42,569 bases of DNA from IMG/VR virus record IMGVR_UViG_3300010430_000138, positions 1-42,569 of that record, one strand, 5' to 3'. This DNA comes from a virus. Shown piece after piece: positions 8,602 through 17,870 of this stretch. The position numbers were made by a program, and so were the translations under genes. Position 1 is the first letter of the stretch, and every line of letters begins with the position of its first letter. The notes beneath the pieces are model-generated. The model searched no databases and was not told where the DNA came from. It saw only the letters and a program-made list of their open reading frames with translations.

Positions 8602-8765
8602 CCCTTGATGAGTTGGCGGAACTATTGGTAGATATCCAGAATCGCCTTGAGCGGTTGGAGGAGTGGCGCGTCGATGCCGCCAGAGATCATCTTCCATTAT
8701 CAACCCTGGAGGAACAGCACAGGTCATTTGTGGCGCGTCTGCATGGGCGCGGGGGAGAGGACTGA
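8598..8765 (+). CDS. Small helical protein (55 aa)
   Basis: A 55-aa reading frame starts at ATG 8598 in an ATGA overlap with the previous stop and ends at TGA 8763-8765. The protein begins MTLDELAELLVDIQNRLERL and is almost wholly amphipathic helix with heptad-like Leu/Ile spacing, suggesting a short coiled coil. No family recognised. The tight coupling on both sides and good codon use argue it is real. Confidence 0.55.
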   Translation: MTLDELAELLVDIQNRLERLEEWRVDAARDHLPLSTLEEQHRSFVARLHGRGGED

Positions 8766-8834
8766 ATGTGCTGCGGAGATGAGGTTGCGTCTCGCCCGCC
8801 AGGCGTAGCGCCTTCGAGAGTTCGAGGTGGAAAG

Positions 8835-9035
8835 ATGGCAAAGGTTTACAGTGCTGTCCCGGGATTAAAGGTGATGATCCAGGGTCACGGGCTCGCCACC
8901 GAAGATGAGCCTGTTACCGTGTCGGAGGATGTGGCCAGGGATGTGGAAAAGGATAAGCGGCTTCGGGTTGAGAGGGATGAGCCCGCCCCGCGGCTGGCGC
9001 CGAAGCCCCCAAGGGCCGTGGCGAAGAAGGAGTAA
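8835..9035 (+). CDS. Small basic-tailed protein before tail tube gene
   Basis: A 66-aa protein with an acidic middle (TEDEPVTVSEDVARDVEKDK) and a Pro/Lys/Arg tail (APRLAPKPPRAVAKKE). I chose ATG 8835, which has GAGGTGG (8824-8830) well spaced upstream and gives the MAKVYSAV start; an in-frame ATG at 8766 immediately after the previous stop would add 23 residues and cannot be excluded. It shares design with the 60-aa protein at 6844-7026. Function unknown. Confidence 0.5.
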   Translation: MAKVYSAVPGLKVMIQGHGLATEDEPVTVSEDVARDVEKDKRLRVERDEPAPRLAPKPPRAVAKKE

Positions 9036-9038
9036 GAT

Positions 9039-10229
9039 ATGGCGACAACGTATTTCAACACCCGCGAGGTCGAACTCGCTGTACAGGATGAGTCGGGCTA
9101 TGGGAGTGATCCTGGCGCGCCGGCCGCGGGCGACTTCTTCAAGCACACCAGCCGGCTTCACTTTACGCCCGAAATCGCGCGCTACTTCCGCGAGGAGGAT
9201 GGCAGCGTCGGGCAGGGTAGCGTGCTCGGTGTGCAGGATGGGCGGCAACGGTGCGCCGTCAAGATCGAGGTCGACGCCATTCCGAGCGGGACGGGGACGA
9301 CTCCGCCGGACATTGATCTGCTCCTCGTCAATGCCCTTGGATCGAAGCTGACGGGCACAGCGAACACGACGACCGCCGCTGGATCGTCGGGGACCACGCT
9401 CGTCCTGACGGCCGGCGGCGGCGCGGCGTCTGGGATCGTCGCGGGGATGCTTTTTGGCGTCGATGTCGACGCTACTTACGGCATCGAGGTGCGGCGTTGT
9501 ATCTCAATCGCGACCGATACCGTGACGATGGATGCAGCGCTGTCTACTGATCCGGCAATCAGTCGTGATGTCTACGTTGGGACCACCTATAAGGCTTCCT
9601 TTTCTGCTGTGGGCAGTCTCTACCTCCATCAGTTCATTAGTACAGTGAAGCACGCGGTTCCCGGACTGATTCTGCCCGAGTACGAGATTGGTGTTGACTA
9701 CTCCGGGGAGACGGCGGTGGTCAAGCAGTCATTCTCGGGTATGGGCAAGCAGGAGGTTATTCATTCAGAAACCCGACCCACGCCAACCACTACGGGTGAC
9801 CCGCTCATTCCGACCAAGGGCTACGGTTTCGTCGGTGCAACGCGCTACTGTCTCGCGGGGCAGGCGACACTGCGTACTAACAACGGTCGGGAGCTACGGG
9901 AGAATGAGTCGTGCAGTTTGGAACCGACTGGGGTTAAGTTCACAGGGAACAACGGTTACACAAACGTTGAACAGGAACTCCATTGGCTCTTGTCAACTGG
10001 GGATACTGACACGGCGGCATTGCGTGCTTCCATGATGGCTTCGGCTGCCACACCACTGAGCGTCATCGTACAGAATGGTGTTATCGGCGGAAAGATTGTG
10101 GCATGGGCAACGCCTAAATGGGTGCCACTCCCCGAGACAGTTGAACTCGATGGCGAATTCGGTATCAAGGGCGCTGGCCGTTGCATCGGCACGAGCGGCG
10201 ATGATGATGTGTTCTTGGCATATCTCTAG
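9039..10229 (+). CDS. Major tail tube protein
   Basis: This 396-aa protein is the best candidate for the hexameric tail tube. It begins with a typical tube start (ATTYFNTREVELAVQDESGY then GSDPGAP), has abundant Gly/Thr/Val beta strands, and sits directly before the tail chaperone and tape-measure genes. It is longer than many tube proteins; the middle (TANTTTAAGSSGTTLVLTAG to about residue 185) looks like an inserted beta domain of the kind that decorates the outside of tubes. The gene begins 3 bases after the previous stop with AAGGAG upstream. Confidence 0.8.
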   Translation: MATTYFNTREVELAVQDESGYGSDPGAPAAGDFFKHTSRLHFTPEIARYFREEDGSVGQGSVLGVQDGRQRCAVKIEVDAIPSGTGTTPPDIDLLLVNALGSKLTGTANTTTAAGSSGTTLVLTAGGGAASGIVAGMLFGVDVDATYGIEVRRCISIATDTVTMDAALSTDPAISRDVYVGTTYKASFSAVGSLYLHQFISTVKHAVPGLILPEYEIGVDYSGETAVVKQSFSGMGKQEVIHSETRPTPTTTGDPLIPTKGYGFVGATRYCLAGQATLRTNNGRELRENESCSLEPTGVKFTGNNGYTNVEQELHWLLSTGDTDTAALRASMMASAATPLSVIVQNGVIGGKIVAWATPKWVPLPETVELDGEFGIKGAGRCIGTSGDDDVFLAYL

Positions 10230-10244
10230 AAGGAGAGTGGTGCT

Positions 10245-10787
10245 TTGAAGCTGAAGAAGTGGCGCCGGGTGACCCATGAGGAGACGGGTGTCTCGTGCGA
10301 GGTCGGCCGCCTGACCTATTCGCAGAAACCTCTACTTGTCGCGATGATGGCAGACGTATTTGGAGTTGTCGGTGGACTCCGTGATGAAGATGGAACGCCG
10401 AAGGCGGGCATCACGATGAGCGAGACGACGGCCACGCTGCGCGGTGCCTTTGCGAAACTGGATATCCCGATGATTGAGAACCTTTTTAAGCATCGGGTCC
10501 GGAACATCGAGGGTTTGGAGACGGAGGAGGGTCCCATCAAGACGGGGTCGGAACTTCTCGAGGTGGTCAATGACGAACTCCTGATGTGGGTTCTCGGGGA
10601 GATCACGAGCAATTCCGAGCTTTCGGAGGAGCAGGGAAAAGCCTCCGGCTCGCTCTCCACGTCACCTTCGGAAACGACACCCGCTTCCGACTCCCCTGCC
10701 GAGTCCATCGTGAGCGAGGATGGTCATTCGCGCTCAACTGTGGAGGGGACATCAACCGGAAGAGCGTCGTCTTCTCGGGTGGCGTAG
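10245..10787 (+). CDS. Tail assembly chaperone, short form (G-like)
   Basis: This 180-aa product would guide tape-measure protein into the growing tail. The helical first 130 residues (RRVTHEETGVSCEVGRLTYS onward) fit the G part of siphovirus chaperones in size and position between tube and tape measure. It starts at TTG 10245 after AAGGAG. After residue 132 the zero-frame sequence becomes Ser/Thr-rich low complexity and ends at TAG 10785-10787; that is typical of read-through beyond a frameshift site. A slippery heptamer at 10634-10640 feeds a -1 frame extension. Confidence 0.7.
   Translation: MKLKKWRRVTHEETGVSCEVGRLTYSQKPLLVAMMADVFGVVGGLRDEDGTPKAGITMSETTATLRGAFAKLDIPMIENLFKHRVRNIEGLETEEGPIKTGSELLEVVNDELLMWVLGEITSNSELSEEQGKASGSLSTSPSETTPASDSPAESIVSEDGHSRSTVEGTSTGRASSSRVA
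10634..10640 (+). other. Putative -1 ribosomal frameshift site GGGAAAA
   Basis: The heptamer G-GGA-AAA is in the X-XXY-YYZ register of the chaperone frame (zero-frame codons GGA 10635-10637 and AAA 10638-10640). An internal Shine-Dalgarno-like GGAGG (10625-10629) lies a short distance upstream, as in stimulated bacterial -1 sites such as dnaX. Lambda G-GT uses the closely similar GGGAAAG. Slippage yields a 277-aa fusion ending at 11077. Confidence 0.7.
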
Positions 10788-11077
10788 ATGGAGACGGTCG
10801 CCCGCGGATCACTACTACGATCTGCCCGTCGCGCCTACTCGGGGAGGCGGGATGGGTTATTCCGCTAATCGAGTGGTGGCAGCTGTCGTCCCCATGGGAC
10901 GGCACGAGCGGGCAGCCATGTGGTCCACCCGAATGGCCGCGTCCTGGCGGGATGCTGCACCAGGATGCACGTCTGGTCGACGCCGTGAAGCTGTTGCGGG
11001 CCGAGTGGTCCCATGTGGGCGTCGAGCGAGCGGACGCGAGGCGGGATAATGGCCCAGGAACTAGAACTTCTCCTTAA
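10640..11077 (+). CDS. Tail chaperone frameshift extension (T-like)
   Basis: This is the -1 frame continuation, 145 aa after the slip, with no start codon of its own needed. Codon third positions here are strongly G/C as in neighbouring genes, and the end looks like real protein (EWPRPGGMLHQDARLVDAVK then LLRAEW). It overlaps the tape-measure start by 29 bases, the lambda GT arrangement. A competing +1 frame ending in TAATG at 11049 is less protein-like. The T part would contact the tube while the G part binds tape measure. Confidence 0.6.
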   Translation, partial: SLRLALHVTFGNDTRFRLPCRVHRERGWSFALNCGGDINRKSVVFSGGVDGDGRPRITTTICPSRLLGEAGWVIPLIEWWQLSSPWDGTSGQPCGPPEWPRPGGMLHQDARLVDAVKLLRAEWSHVGVERADARRDNGPGTRTSP

Positions 11078-13352
11078 GGCGAAGAACCTGAGCGCGGAGG
11101 CGTTCAGGGCGGTTGAGGGGCATGTGAAGTCCCTCGACAATGCCGCGAAGAAGAACGAGACCAGTTTCGCCAGGGGGCGCCGGCGCATCAATGACTTCGG
11201 GCGTGCTGCTGGCCAGAGTCTGGCTGCCGTAGGGAAGGCCGCCGGCATCATGGCTGGCGCTGTGACTGCGGCCGCGGCCGGTGTGGTGCTCCTCGCGAAG
11301 CGCGGCTCTGAGGTGGCGAACGTCCGACGCGCCTTCGATGCACTCTCCGGTGCTATCGGAGAGACCGGCGATGAAATCCTGAACGTTACGCGGACGGCCA
11401 CAAAGGGCCTGATCTCTGACATGGAGATCATGGAGCAGGCGAATAAGGGGTTGCTGCTCGGTCTTCCAATTACAGCGGATGAGATGGGGCTCCTCGGAAA
11501 GACCGCGATCACGCTCGGTCAGGCCATGAAAGTCGGGCCCGAGCAAGCACTGAACGACCTGATCACGGGTCTCGGGCGTGGGTCCGCAATGATCCTTGAC
11601 AACCTCGGGATCACGATCAAGGCGAAAGACGCGAACGAGCAATATGCAGCGTCCATAGGGAAGGCAGTCAAGGATCTCACCGGGGCAGAAAAGAAAACGG
11701 CACTCTACACCGCGGCCCTTGCTGCGGCGTCAGCGAAGCTCCTTGAAATCGGCGGCATCAACCTAACGTTTGCCGAACGCCTGCAGATGGTCCAGGTCGG
11801 CATGAGGAACTTCATCGATGCACTCGCGGAGGCTATCGCCACCTCCCCCGCGCTCAACCGGGCTCTTGAGATGATCGCGGGGATGATGGGGCAGGCCTTC
11901 GGGCCAAATCAAGCGGAGACGGTGAAGACGCTCATCGGTATTGTGGAGGGCTTTGCCATAGGGCTTGTGTCTTTGGGCTCGACTGCCGTGGCGGTGGGGC
12001 GGTTCATTACGAATGCCTTCCAGGGCACGAAGGTCATCTTCAACGCTGTCCTCGAGGCTCTAGTCACGGGCGTCTCGAAGGTAGCCTCCATGCTGTCAAC
12101 GCTCGCGGACGAAGCCTCCGCACTCCCCGTGGTCGGCCTCGCCTTTAAGGCGCTGGGGGACACATTCCGCGAACACGCGGACTTGGCGGAGGCGCTCGCG
12201 TTCGGCTTCGGTGAGATGAAGGACCAAGCCCTGGACAGCGCGGCGGGCTCGAATGCGGCGTTCGATAAGGTCGGGGCAGCACTCGAGAAGATCCGAGCAG
12301 GCATGGTCGCTGCGAAGGAAGCCGGCACTGAGTTCTCTACAACGTTCGGTACGGACACGGGCAACACTGCCACGGCGGCCGAGCTGGCGGCCGCGCGCAT
12401 CGTGGCGGCTCAGAATGCGATGATGGCGCAGATAAACGCCGATTATGCGACACAAAGCGCCGCGCTCATCTCCCTCGTTCAAAACATGTATGACGAGCAG
12501 CTGAACTCGGCGACCACTTACTTCGAGACATATGGAGATGTGGCCGCCGAGTCCGGGCTCAAGACCCGGGCGGAGCTTGAGCAAACCGCGCAGAGAGCAG
12601 TCGCGCTATATCAGTGGATGCTCCAAAGCGGCCTATATACAACGGCCACTCTCCTAGAGGCATACCAAGCGGCGGAGATAGCGAAACAGGCAGCGACGGG
12701 TGAGACCGCAGCATTTCAGATGAGCGACCGGCAGGCGTTGCTGTCGGGTACTGAGGGTCTGTTCGGTGTCTTGGGCCAGAAGCATAAGGCGTCCGCCATA
12801 GCCGGTGCGATCATCGCCACCTATGCGGCCGTCGCCAAGGCGCTGGCCTCGGCTCCCTGGCCGTTTAACCTGGCGCTTGCCGCTGGTGCCCTCGCCGCCG
12901 GGATGGCGAATGTCAATAAGATCAGGTCGTCGAAACCTGGATACCGAAAGGGAACGCCCAACGCCGACTTTGTGGATTTCGGACCCGGACGCTTGGAGAT
13001 GCTCCACGGGCGGGAAGCGGTCATCACGAGAAAGCAGGGCGAGAGTCTGGCGGAGATGCTATCGTCCTCTGTCCGGGAAGCGAGCCATGAGGCTGCGAGG
13101 GGGGTTGTCCTCCCGTTTGCGCCGCGTCCCGCCGGGCTTGTGGCGAATCGTTCACCTGCCGAGGGGGGTGCCGCGATCAGTGGTCCGCTCGACACTGTAG
13201 CTGACCGGATTGGCCGGGCCGCCGCGCAGGCGTCGGGGCAGCCGATTCATGTACACGTTCACATGGACGGCCGCGAGGTTGCCGACGTGCTGGTTCAGCG
13301 GAACAAAGCAGGCCTTTTGCCGATTCGTGAGTCTTCGGTGCGGAGGTTCTAA
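11049..13352 (+). CDS. Tail tape measure protein
   Basis: A 767-aa protein that sets tail length and later helps DNA cross the membrane. It begins MAQELELLLKAKNLSAEAFR and is rich in Ala and helix, with hydrophobic stretches (AAGIMAGAVTAAAAGVVLLA near residue 70, and another near VAKALASAPWPFNLALAAGA). The C-terminal region has GRLEMLHGREAVITRKQGES, a common tape-measure ending. ATG 11049 is preferred over the upstream in-frame ATG at 11013 because of GAGGCGGG just before it and the coupling to upstream frames. At the usual 0.15 nm per residue the tail would be roughly 115 nm, an inference only. Confidence 0.9.
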   Translation: MAQELELLLKAKNLSAEAFRAVEGHVKSLDNAAKKNETSFARGRRRINDFGRAAGQSLAAVGKAAGIMAGAVTAAAAGVVLLAKRGSEVANVRRAFDALSGAIGETGDEILNVTRTATKGLISDMEIMEQANKGLLLGLPITADEMGLLGKTAITLGQAMKVGPEQALNDLITGLGRGSAMILDNLGITIKAKDANEQYAASIGKAVKDLTGAEKKTALYTAALAAASAKLLEIGGINLTFAERLQMVQVGMRNFIDALAEAIATSPALNRALEMIAGMMGQAFGPNQAETVKTLIGIVEGFAIGLVSLGSTAVAVGRFITNAFQGTKVIFNAVLEALVTGVSKVASMLSTLADEASALPVVGLAFKALGDTFREHADLAEALAFGFGEMKDQALDSAAGSNAAFDKVGAALEKIRAGMVAAKEAGTEFSTTFGTDTGNTATAAELAAARIVAAQNAMMAQINADYATQSAALISLVQNMYDEQLNSATTYFETYGDVAAESGLKTRAELEQTAQRAVALYQWMLQSGLYTTATLLEAYQAAEIAKQAATGETAAFQMSDRQALLSGTEGLFGVLGQKHKASAIAGAIIATYAAVAKALASAPWPFNLALAAGALAAGMANVNKIRSSKPGYRKGTPNADFVDFGPGRLEMLHGREAVITRKQGESLAEMLSSSVREASHEAARGVVLPFAPRPAGLVANRSPAEGGAAISGPLDTVADRIGRAAAQASGQPIHVHVHMDGREVADVLVQRNKAGLLPIRESSVRRF

Positions 13353-14446
13353 TGGCCCAGCGGCTCATGGTGACTAACCGTGTTGCGGCTGCTGCGGCGG
13401 TCCTAACCGCGTCCTCTGAGGACTCCTCGACCCCGCGGGCGTGGGTGCAGGATCAGCTTCGCTCGAAGGCCTGGCGCTCGCTCTTGGACTGGAATATCCG
13501 GGCCGGGGAGAATGACAAGCTTGATTTCTCCGAGGGTCTGAGTGGTCCTGCGACCGCGACGCTTACGGCCGGTAACTATGCGACCGGCGCTTTACTGGCC
13601 ACCGAGATAACAATCCAGATGGACGCGGTGGCAACTGATAACTTGTATCTCGTGATCTATTCGAGCTCCAAATTCACTATCTTACGAAAAACGGGTACTG
13701 CAACTATCGACCTCAAGTGGTCGACCGGCGCGAACGCAGCTACGTCCGTCGGTCTAGATATCGGCTTCGATACATCCGCAGACGACACGGGGGCCACGTC
13801 CTACGAGGGTGACAACGCTGCTTATAAGTCCCGCGCGTGGTTGAAGGTCGATCTCGGCTCGGCTCTGGCTGTGGCGGCCGGGGTCGTCATCAATCACAAC
13901 CTAGGAACCTCTGGCACTATCACGCTGCAAGGGAATGCGACGGATGCCTGGACCTCGCCGACCGTTGATGAGGAGCTCGCTGGGGATAGCGACATTCGCG
14001 CTGCCTACTTCACAGAGCAGTCGCTTCGCTGGTGGCGGTTGGTGATAGACGACGTCTCATCGAACACTGCTGGATATAGTGAGGTCGGCGTCTGGTTCGC
14101 GGGGCCATACACGGAGCCGACCGTCTGCTATTCGATCGGCATGATAAAGCGCTATGATCAACTCTCGCGGGTGTCGGTAGCGATCTCGGGCGCTCACTTC
14201 CAAGATGAGGGTCCCCAGCGTCCGGTCTGGTCGCTAATCTGGGCCGAGCTCGAGTCTGCCGATCGGACAGCCCTCCAAGCGGCGCTTTTCGCCGTCCCGC
14301 GCGGAAAGGCCTTCTTCTTCGGGTTCGATTCGACGGATGCTACTGATACGGAGTATGTCTGGCTCGCCGAGGGCTTCAGCGAAGAACTCACGTCGGCTCT
14401 CAGTTACGACATCCCGATTCCAGTGTTGTCTGGCGCGCTGGGATAG
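13352..14446 (+). CDS. Distal tail/baseplate protein (364 aa)
   Basis: This protein directly follows the tape measure in a TAATG overlap with GGAGG at 13342-13346, the normal site of the distal tail protein. It is beta-rich. The C-terminal part (WSLIWAELESADRTALQAAL then FAVPRGKAFFFGFD) resembles tail-tip proteins that bind the tube end. Residues about 54-160 form a separate beta module (LTAGNYATGALLATEITIQM ... DIGFDTSADDTGATSYEGD) which has a clear counterpart in the next protein. The exact Dit assignment is by synteny. Confidence 0.65.
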   Translation: MAQRLMVTNRVAAAAAVLTASSEDSSTPRAWVQDQLRSKAWRSLLDWNIRAGENDKLDFSEGLSGPATATLTAGNYATGALLATEITIQMDAVATDNLYLVIYSSSKFTILRKTGTATIDLKWSTGANAATSVGLDIGFDTSADDTGATSYEGDNAAYKSRAWLKVDLGSALAVAAGVVINHNLGTSGTITLQGNATDAWTSPTVDEELAGDSDIRAAYFTEQSLRWWRLVIDDVSSNTAGYSEVGVWFAGPYTEPTVCYSIGMIKRYDQLSRVSVAISGAHFQDEGPQRPVWSLIWAELESADRTALQAALFAVPRGKAFFFGFDSTDATDTEYVWLAEGFSEELTSALSYDIPIPVLSGALG

Positions 14447-14449
14447 CGG

Positions 14450-17266
14450 ATGCCTGTCCCGGCATCGGACGCCATTGCAACCGATATTGGCCACGGTAGG
14501 TTTGGCCTACGGACGGGCATCCGGTCTTTCCTTGACATCTTGCCCGAATCGTCAGGACAGCGTCACGTCTGGGCGGAGCTTCGGCCTACAAAGCACCTTA
14601 CTGGAACATGGACGGCTGGAGCCAGCGGAACCTTCCGCCACGATCTAAACGTTACCCACGACGACGATGTCCTCTGGCCGATCGGTGTGCTTACAAACCA
14701 CGAGGATCGTGCCCTGGAGATGGCCGAATCCCTAGGGCGATGTGAAGGCATCGTCGGGAGCTTCTTCTACGATGTCGTCAACGGCTGGCTATGGGTTCAT
14801 CTAACAGATGCAGCAAGTCCTGTTGACTACAGTCTAGCGGTCCAGTTTGCTGTGCCAGTCGGATCACACGGCGTATTCCAGCCCATTCTAGGTCGCGAGC
14901 GTCTATTGAATGGTCCGCTTGAGGATTGGACCGTTCCGGGCACCCCGGATCAATGGAGCATCGCGAGCTCGGGCGGCACCTTCACTCTCGCCGGAGCTCG
15001 CGATGCCTACGAGGGGGAAGCCGCGGCAAAGTTCACTGCTGCCGCGGCGAGCTCGGGAGACTATTCACGGATCAGACAAGCTGTGCTCGGCAATCCTGGG
15101 CAGATTGCAGGAGAGCGCTTCCGGTTCTCCGGCGCCTATCGCGTCACGTCAACAAGCGGCGAGTTAGTACTTCGTCTCTTCATTGAGAATGCCACCAACT
15201 CTCTACAAGTTGACGGTCTATCGGTGACGCTGGCCTCAGTGGATCACTTCGTAGAAATTGGGGAGACGGGCGGCGAGTGGCGTCGTTTCAGTTTCGACTT
15301 CCTCGGGCCTGTCTGGGATTGGGCGATTCAACTCCGTGCCCATGCCGCACAGAATGGTACCGCCGGAACCGTGGAGGTGGACGATCTCCGCTGTCAGCAC
15401 ATTCCGCGGATGCTGTTCTATCAGCCGATGCTCAGTCTCGAGGGCGTGCCCCAGATCGAGTCGGCGCGACCCGACTCGTTCTATGGCCAGATTTCTAGCG
15501 GGGTTGGCTCAGCGTTGCTTCTCAATGGGGACGGGTTCTGGGAGACGCTCTTCTCTGAGCTGGACTGGACAAACGCGGAAGCTATCATCCGGGCCGGAGG
15601 GAAGTTCTCGAACGGGGGTGATGACATACCACTCGAGGCCTGTCCCATCTTTGTTCGTGGCCGTGTTGCCAGGCCACAGATTGAGGACGAGCGCGTAACC
15701 CTCGGGCTTACCAATGAGCGCAATCTTACTACCGAGCTGTTGCCGCTCACCACATTCGACTCGGATACCTATCCGAATCTTCCGGCTCAGGATGAAGGTC
15801 GACCCCGAGCTCTGATCCTGGGAGTTGCTTTCGACCATGTACGTCCTACCCTCCGGGACGTCGGTGTGTCCGGCCTGGGCAAGTATGAGGTTTGCGATCC
15901 CTCGTACACATCAGCCGGCGAAGACGGCTCCATTGGCGTCTATGCCTACGTGGACGAGACGGCCGCATCGAAGGAAGACGCGACACGGCGCAAAACTCTC
16001 TCGATCACCAACGACTACGCGATAAGCCCCCGCGACGGATCGGGTGAGGGTCGGCTCAATATCCTGCGGCATGTGAGCCCGATTCTGATCGATGAGAAAA
16101 ACCGAGCCCTAGACTTCGACATCGGCGGGAGTGCTTTCACTTCCCGAATTGCCGTCGGGCTCTATACGCCGGCAACCCTGGCTGTGGCTCTTGCGGCGAA
16201 TATGAACTCAGTCGCCGGTGTCGCGGACATCACCGTCACGCTCTCGGCGACTACTCATTTGTTCACGATTGCAAAGGGTGCGGGCACGCTCAATCTTCTC
16301 TGTAAGACCGGTTCTGATCGTGACATCTCAATGTGGAAAGAACTCGGGTTCGACATGGCGTCGGACAAAACGGGAGCGCTCAGTTATGCCGGTGATCGGG
16401 CACTCTTCGAGGACACTTCAGACCACGTCATCCGATTGGCGCATTCCTTCGGGGTCTGTGATGACGCGGACGGCACCTATACGGGCACGGGTTTCCATTG
16501 GCTCAACTACGGGTCTGAGATCATCCACTATCTCTTGGGCGCTGTCTTCAAGCTGCCAAGCGATCAGATTGACGATGCTTCCTTCGTCGCCGCACGCGCG
16601 GATAGCCGTCGGCAGTATGGCGCGATCTACCTGGCGTCGGAGGATCAACCCATCACGTTCGGAGAAGTGATCGAACGTGTCGAGACCGCTTCGGGTGCTG
16701 ACATCCGAATTGTAAATGGCCGGTGGACTTGGTTCTGGCGGGAGTCGATCGCCGAGACCGGGGTTGTGGATCTGGTCGACTCGGATTACCTGTCCTTCGT
16801 CTCGTCTTATGAAGCCGAAGATATCTATGAGACGGTTGTGCTGGGGCTCACTCCGAGCCCGGAGTCTGGGCTCTATCAGACGGCGGAGGTGACAGATCCG
16901 AGCATGCGGATGCGGTTTGGTCACACGGGACGGCGTACTTTCTTGAGTACGTTCAATACAGTGAGTGAGGCAACTTCGCGCCTGCCAGGGCTACAGGATG
17001 AGGCGCAGACGAAGCGTCGTCGGTTCCGATTCTCCGTAAAGGGTAAGGCTCTCTTCCGCCCGGTGGGCTCGCAGCTCCGGCTGACTAGATCGCAGGCTCC
17101 AGATGCCACGGGTGCTCTCAGCAATCTACTCGTTCGCATTCTTCGGAAGCGTGACGACTTCGCTCGCTGGGAGTCCGACATCGAGGCCGTTGAAGTGCCG
17201 GCTTTCTGGCTGCTTGGGATGGCGGGACGATCGGAACTCGGTACGACGACACGTCTCGCACACTAA
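14450..17266 (+). CDS. Large tail-tip protein with CBM-like insertion
   Basis: This 938-aa protein probably forms the baseplate hub or central tip. Residues about 151-315 resemble a carbohydrate-binding module of the CBM4/9-type: LLNGPLEDW start, DAYEGEAAAKFTA, an RIRQAV strand and a final GTVEVDDLRC strand. Residues about 551-653 repeat the beta module seen in the upstream 364-aa protein. Further on are hub-like segments (EVIERVETASGADIRIVNGR) and a C-terminal domain ending near VPAFWLLGMAGRSELG. It lies 3 bases after the previous gene. Sugar binding by the insertion would fit host recognition; that is inference from the fold pattern. Confidence 0.65.
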   Translation: MPVPASDAIATDIGHGRFGLRTGIRSFLDILPESSGQRHVWAELRPTKHLTGTWTAGASGTFRHDLNVTHDDDVLWPIGVLTNHEDRALEMAESLGRCEGIVGSFFYDVVNGWLWVHLTDAASPVDYSLAVQFAVPVGSHGVFQPILGRERLLNGPLEDWTVPGTPDQWSIASSGGTFTLAGARDAYEGEAAAKFTAAAASSGDYSRIRQAVLGNPGQIAGERFRFSGAYRVTSTSGELVLRLFIENATNSLQVDGLSVTLASVDHFVEIGETGGEWRRFSFDFLGPVWDWAIQLRAHAAQNGTAGTVEVDDLRCQHIPRMLFYQPMLSLEGVPQIESARPDSFYGQISSGVGSALLLNGDGFWETLFSELDWTNAEAIIRAGGKFSNGGDDIPLEACPIFVRGRVARPQIEDERVTLGLTNERNLTTELLPLTTFDSDTYPNLPAQDEGRPRALILGVAFDHVRPTLRDVGVSGLGKYEVCDPSYTSAGEDGSIGVYAYVDETAASKEDATRRKTLSITNDYAISPRDGSGEGRLNILRHVSPILIDEKNRALDFDIGGSAFTSRIAVGLYTPATLAVALAANMNSVAGVADITVTLSATTHLFTIAKGAGTLNLLCKTGSDRDISMWKELGFDMASDKTGALSYAGDRALFEDTSDHVIRLAHSFGVCDDADGTYTGTGFHWLNYGSEIIHYLLGAVFKLPSDQIDDASFVAARADSRRQYGAIYLASEDQPITFGEVIERVETASGADIRIVNGRWTWFWRESIAETGVVDLVDSDYLSFVSSYEAEDIYETVVLGLTPSPESGLYQTAEVTDPSMRMRFGHTGRRTFLSTFNTVSEATSRLPGLQDEAQTKRRRFRFSVKGKALFRPVGSQLRLTRSQAPDATGALSNLLVRILRKRDDFARWESDIEAVEVPAFWLLGMAGRSELGTTTRLAH

Positions 17267-17278
17267 GGAGAGAAGGCA

Positions 17279-17857
17279 ATGGTCTGGACTCCGCCAAAGA
17301 CTTGGATTGCTGATGAGGTTGTCGGCGTCTCAGACATGAATACTCACGTTCGTGACAACCTCTTGAGCGCTGGACATCTCGTCAAGTCCTTCGCATTCTC
17401 GAGCGGGGAAGGAAACGATGTGGGGGGCGGCGATACACAGCTGACGAGCTATGACGTCACGCTTGCTGCTGAACTTCTAGCCGACGCTGGGAATGCCCTG
17501 CTTGTCGACGGTACTCTCTTGGTCGGTGCTGTGTCTGAAGCGAAGACTTGTAAGCTGAAAGTGGGCGGCGGTACGGCCATCACGATCTACACCGCCACGG
17601 CCGCATCGCACATCGTGCCGTTCCGGATGGTCATTCGTCGCCGCACATCGACCGCGGGTTCTATCACTGGCATCACGTTTGTGGGCGCGGCGGCCGCCGG
17701 GGCCCCGACCAACTATCTTGTGAATGCTGCTCTCGGGACGGTGGCTTGGCTTGGACCTCAAACGCTGGCCATCTACTTGTCCGGTAGCACGGCCGACAGT
17801 ATCACCTTGACGGATTACTGTGTCACGGCGCTGACGGGCGAGGGCGCGACAGTCTAG
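17279..17857 (+). CDS. Small tail/virion protein (192 aa)
   Basis: The N-terminus MVWTPPKTWIADEVVGVSDM followed by NTHVRDNL is a common start of phage virion and tail-fibre proteins (W-x-P-x-T-W ... D-x-N-x-H-x-R-D-N). The rest is Gly/Ala/Thr-rich with short beta strands. A strong ribosome site (AAGGAG) precedes ATG 17279. It is the last gene of the rightward morphogenesis block and faces a leftward gene across a hairpin. No enzymatic motif. Confidence 0.65.
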   Translation: MVWTPPKTWIADEVVGVSDMNTHVRDNLLSAGHLVKSFAFSSGEGNDVGGGDTQLTSYDVTLAAELLADAGNALLVDGTLLVGAVSEAKTCKLKVGGGTAITIYTATAASHIVPFRMVIRRRTSTAGSITGITFVGAAAAGAPTNYLVNAALGTVAWLGPQTLAIYLSGSTADSITLTDYCVTALTGEGATV

Positions 17858-17870
17858 CGAGGAAAGAGTA

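Noticed and set aside
10720-11049. +1 frame of 109 codons ending in TAATG before the tape measure
   Set aside because: Codon use and sequence are less protein-like than the -1 frame, and it lacks a ribosome site; the GGGAAAA register points to -1.
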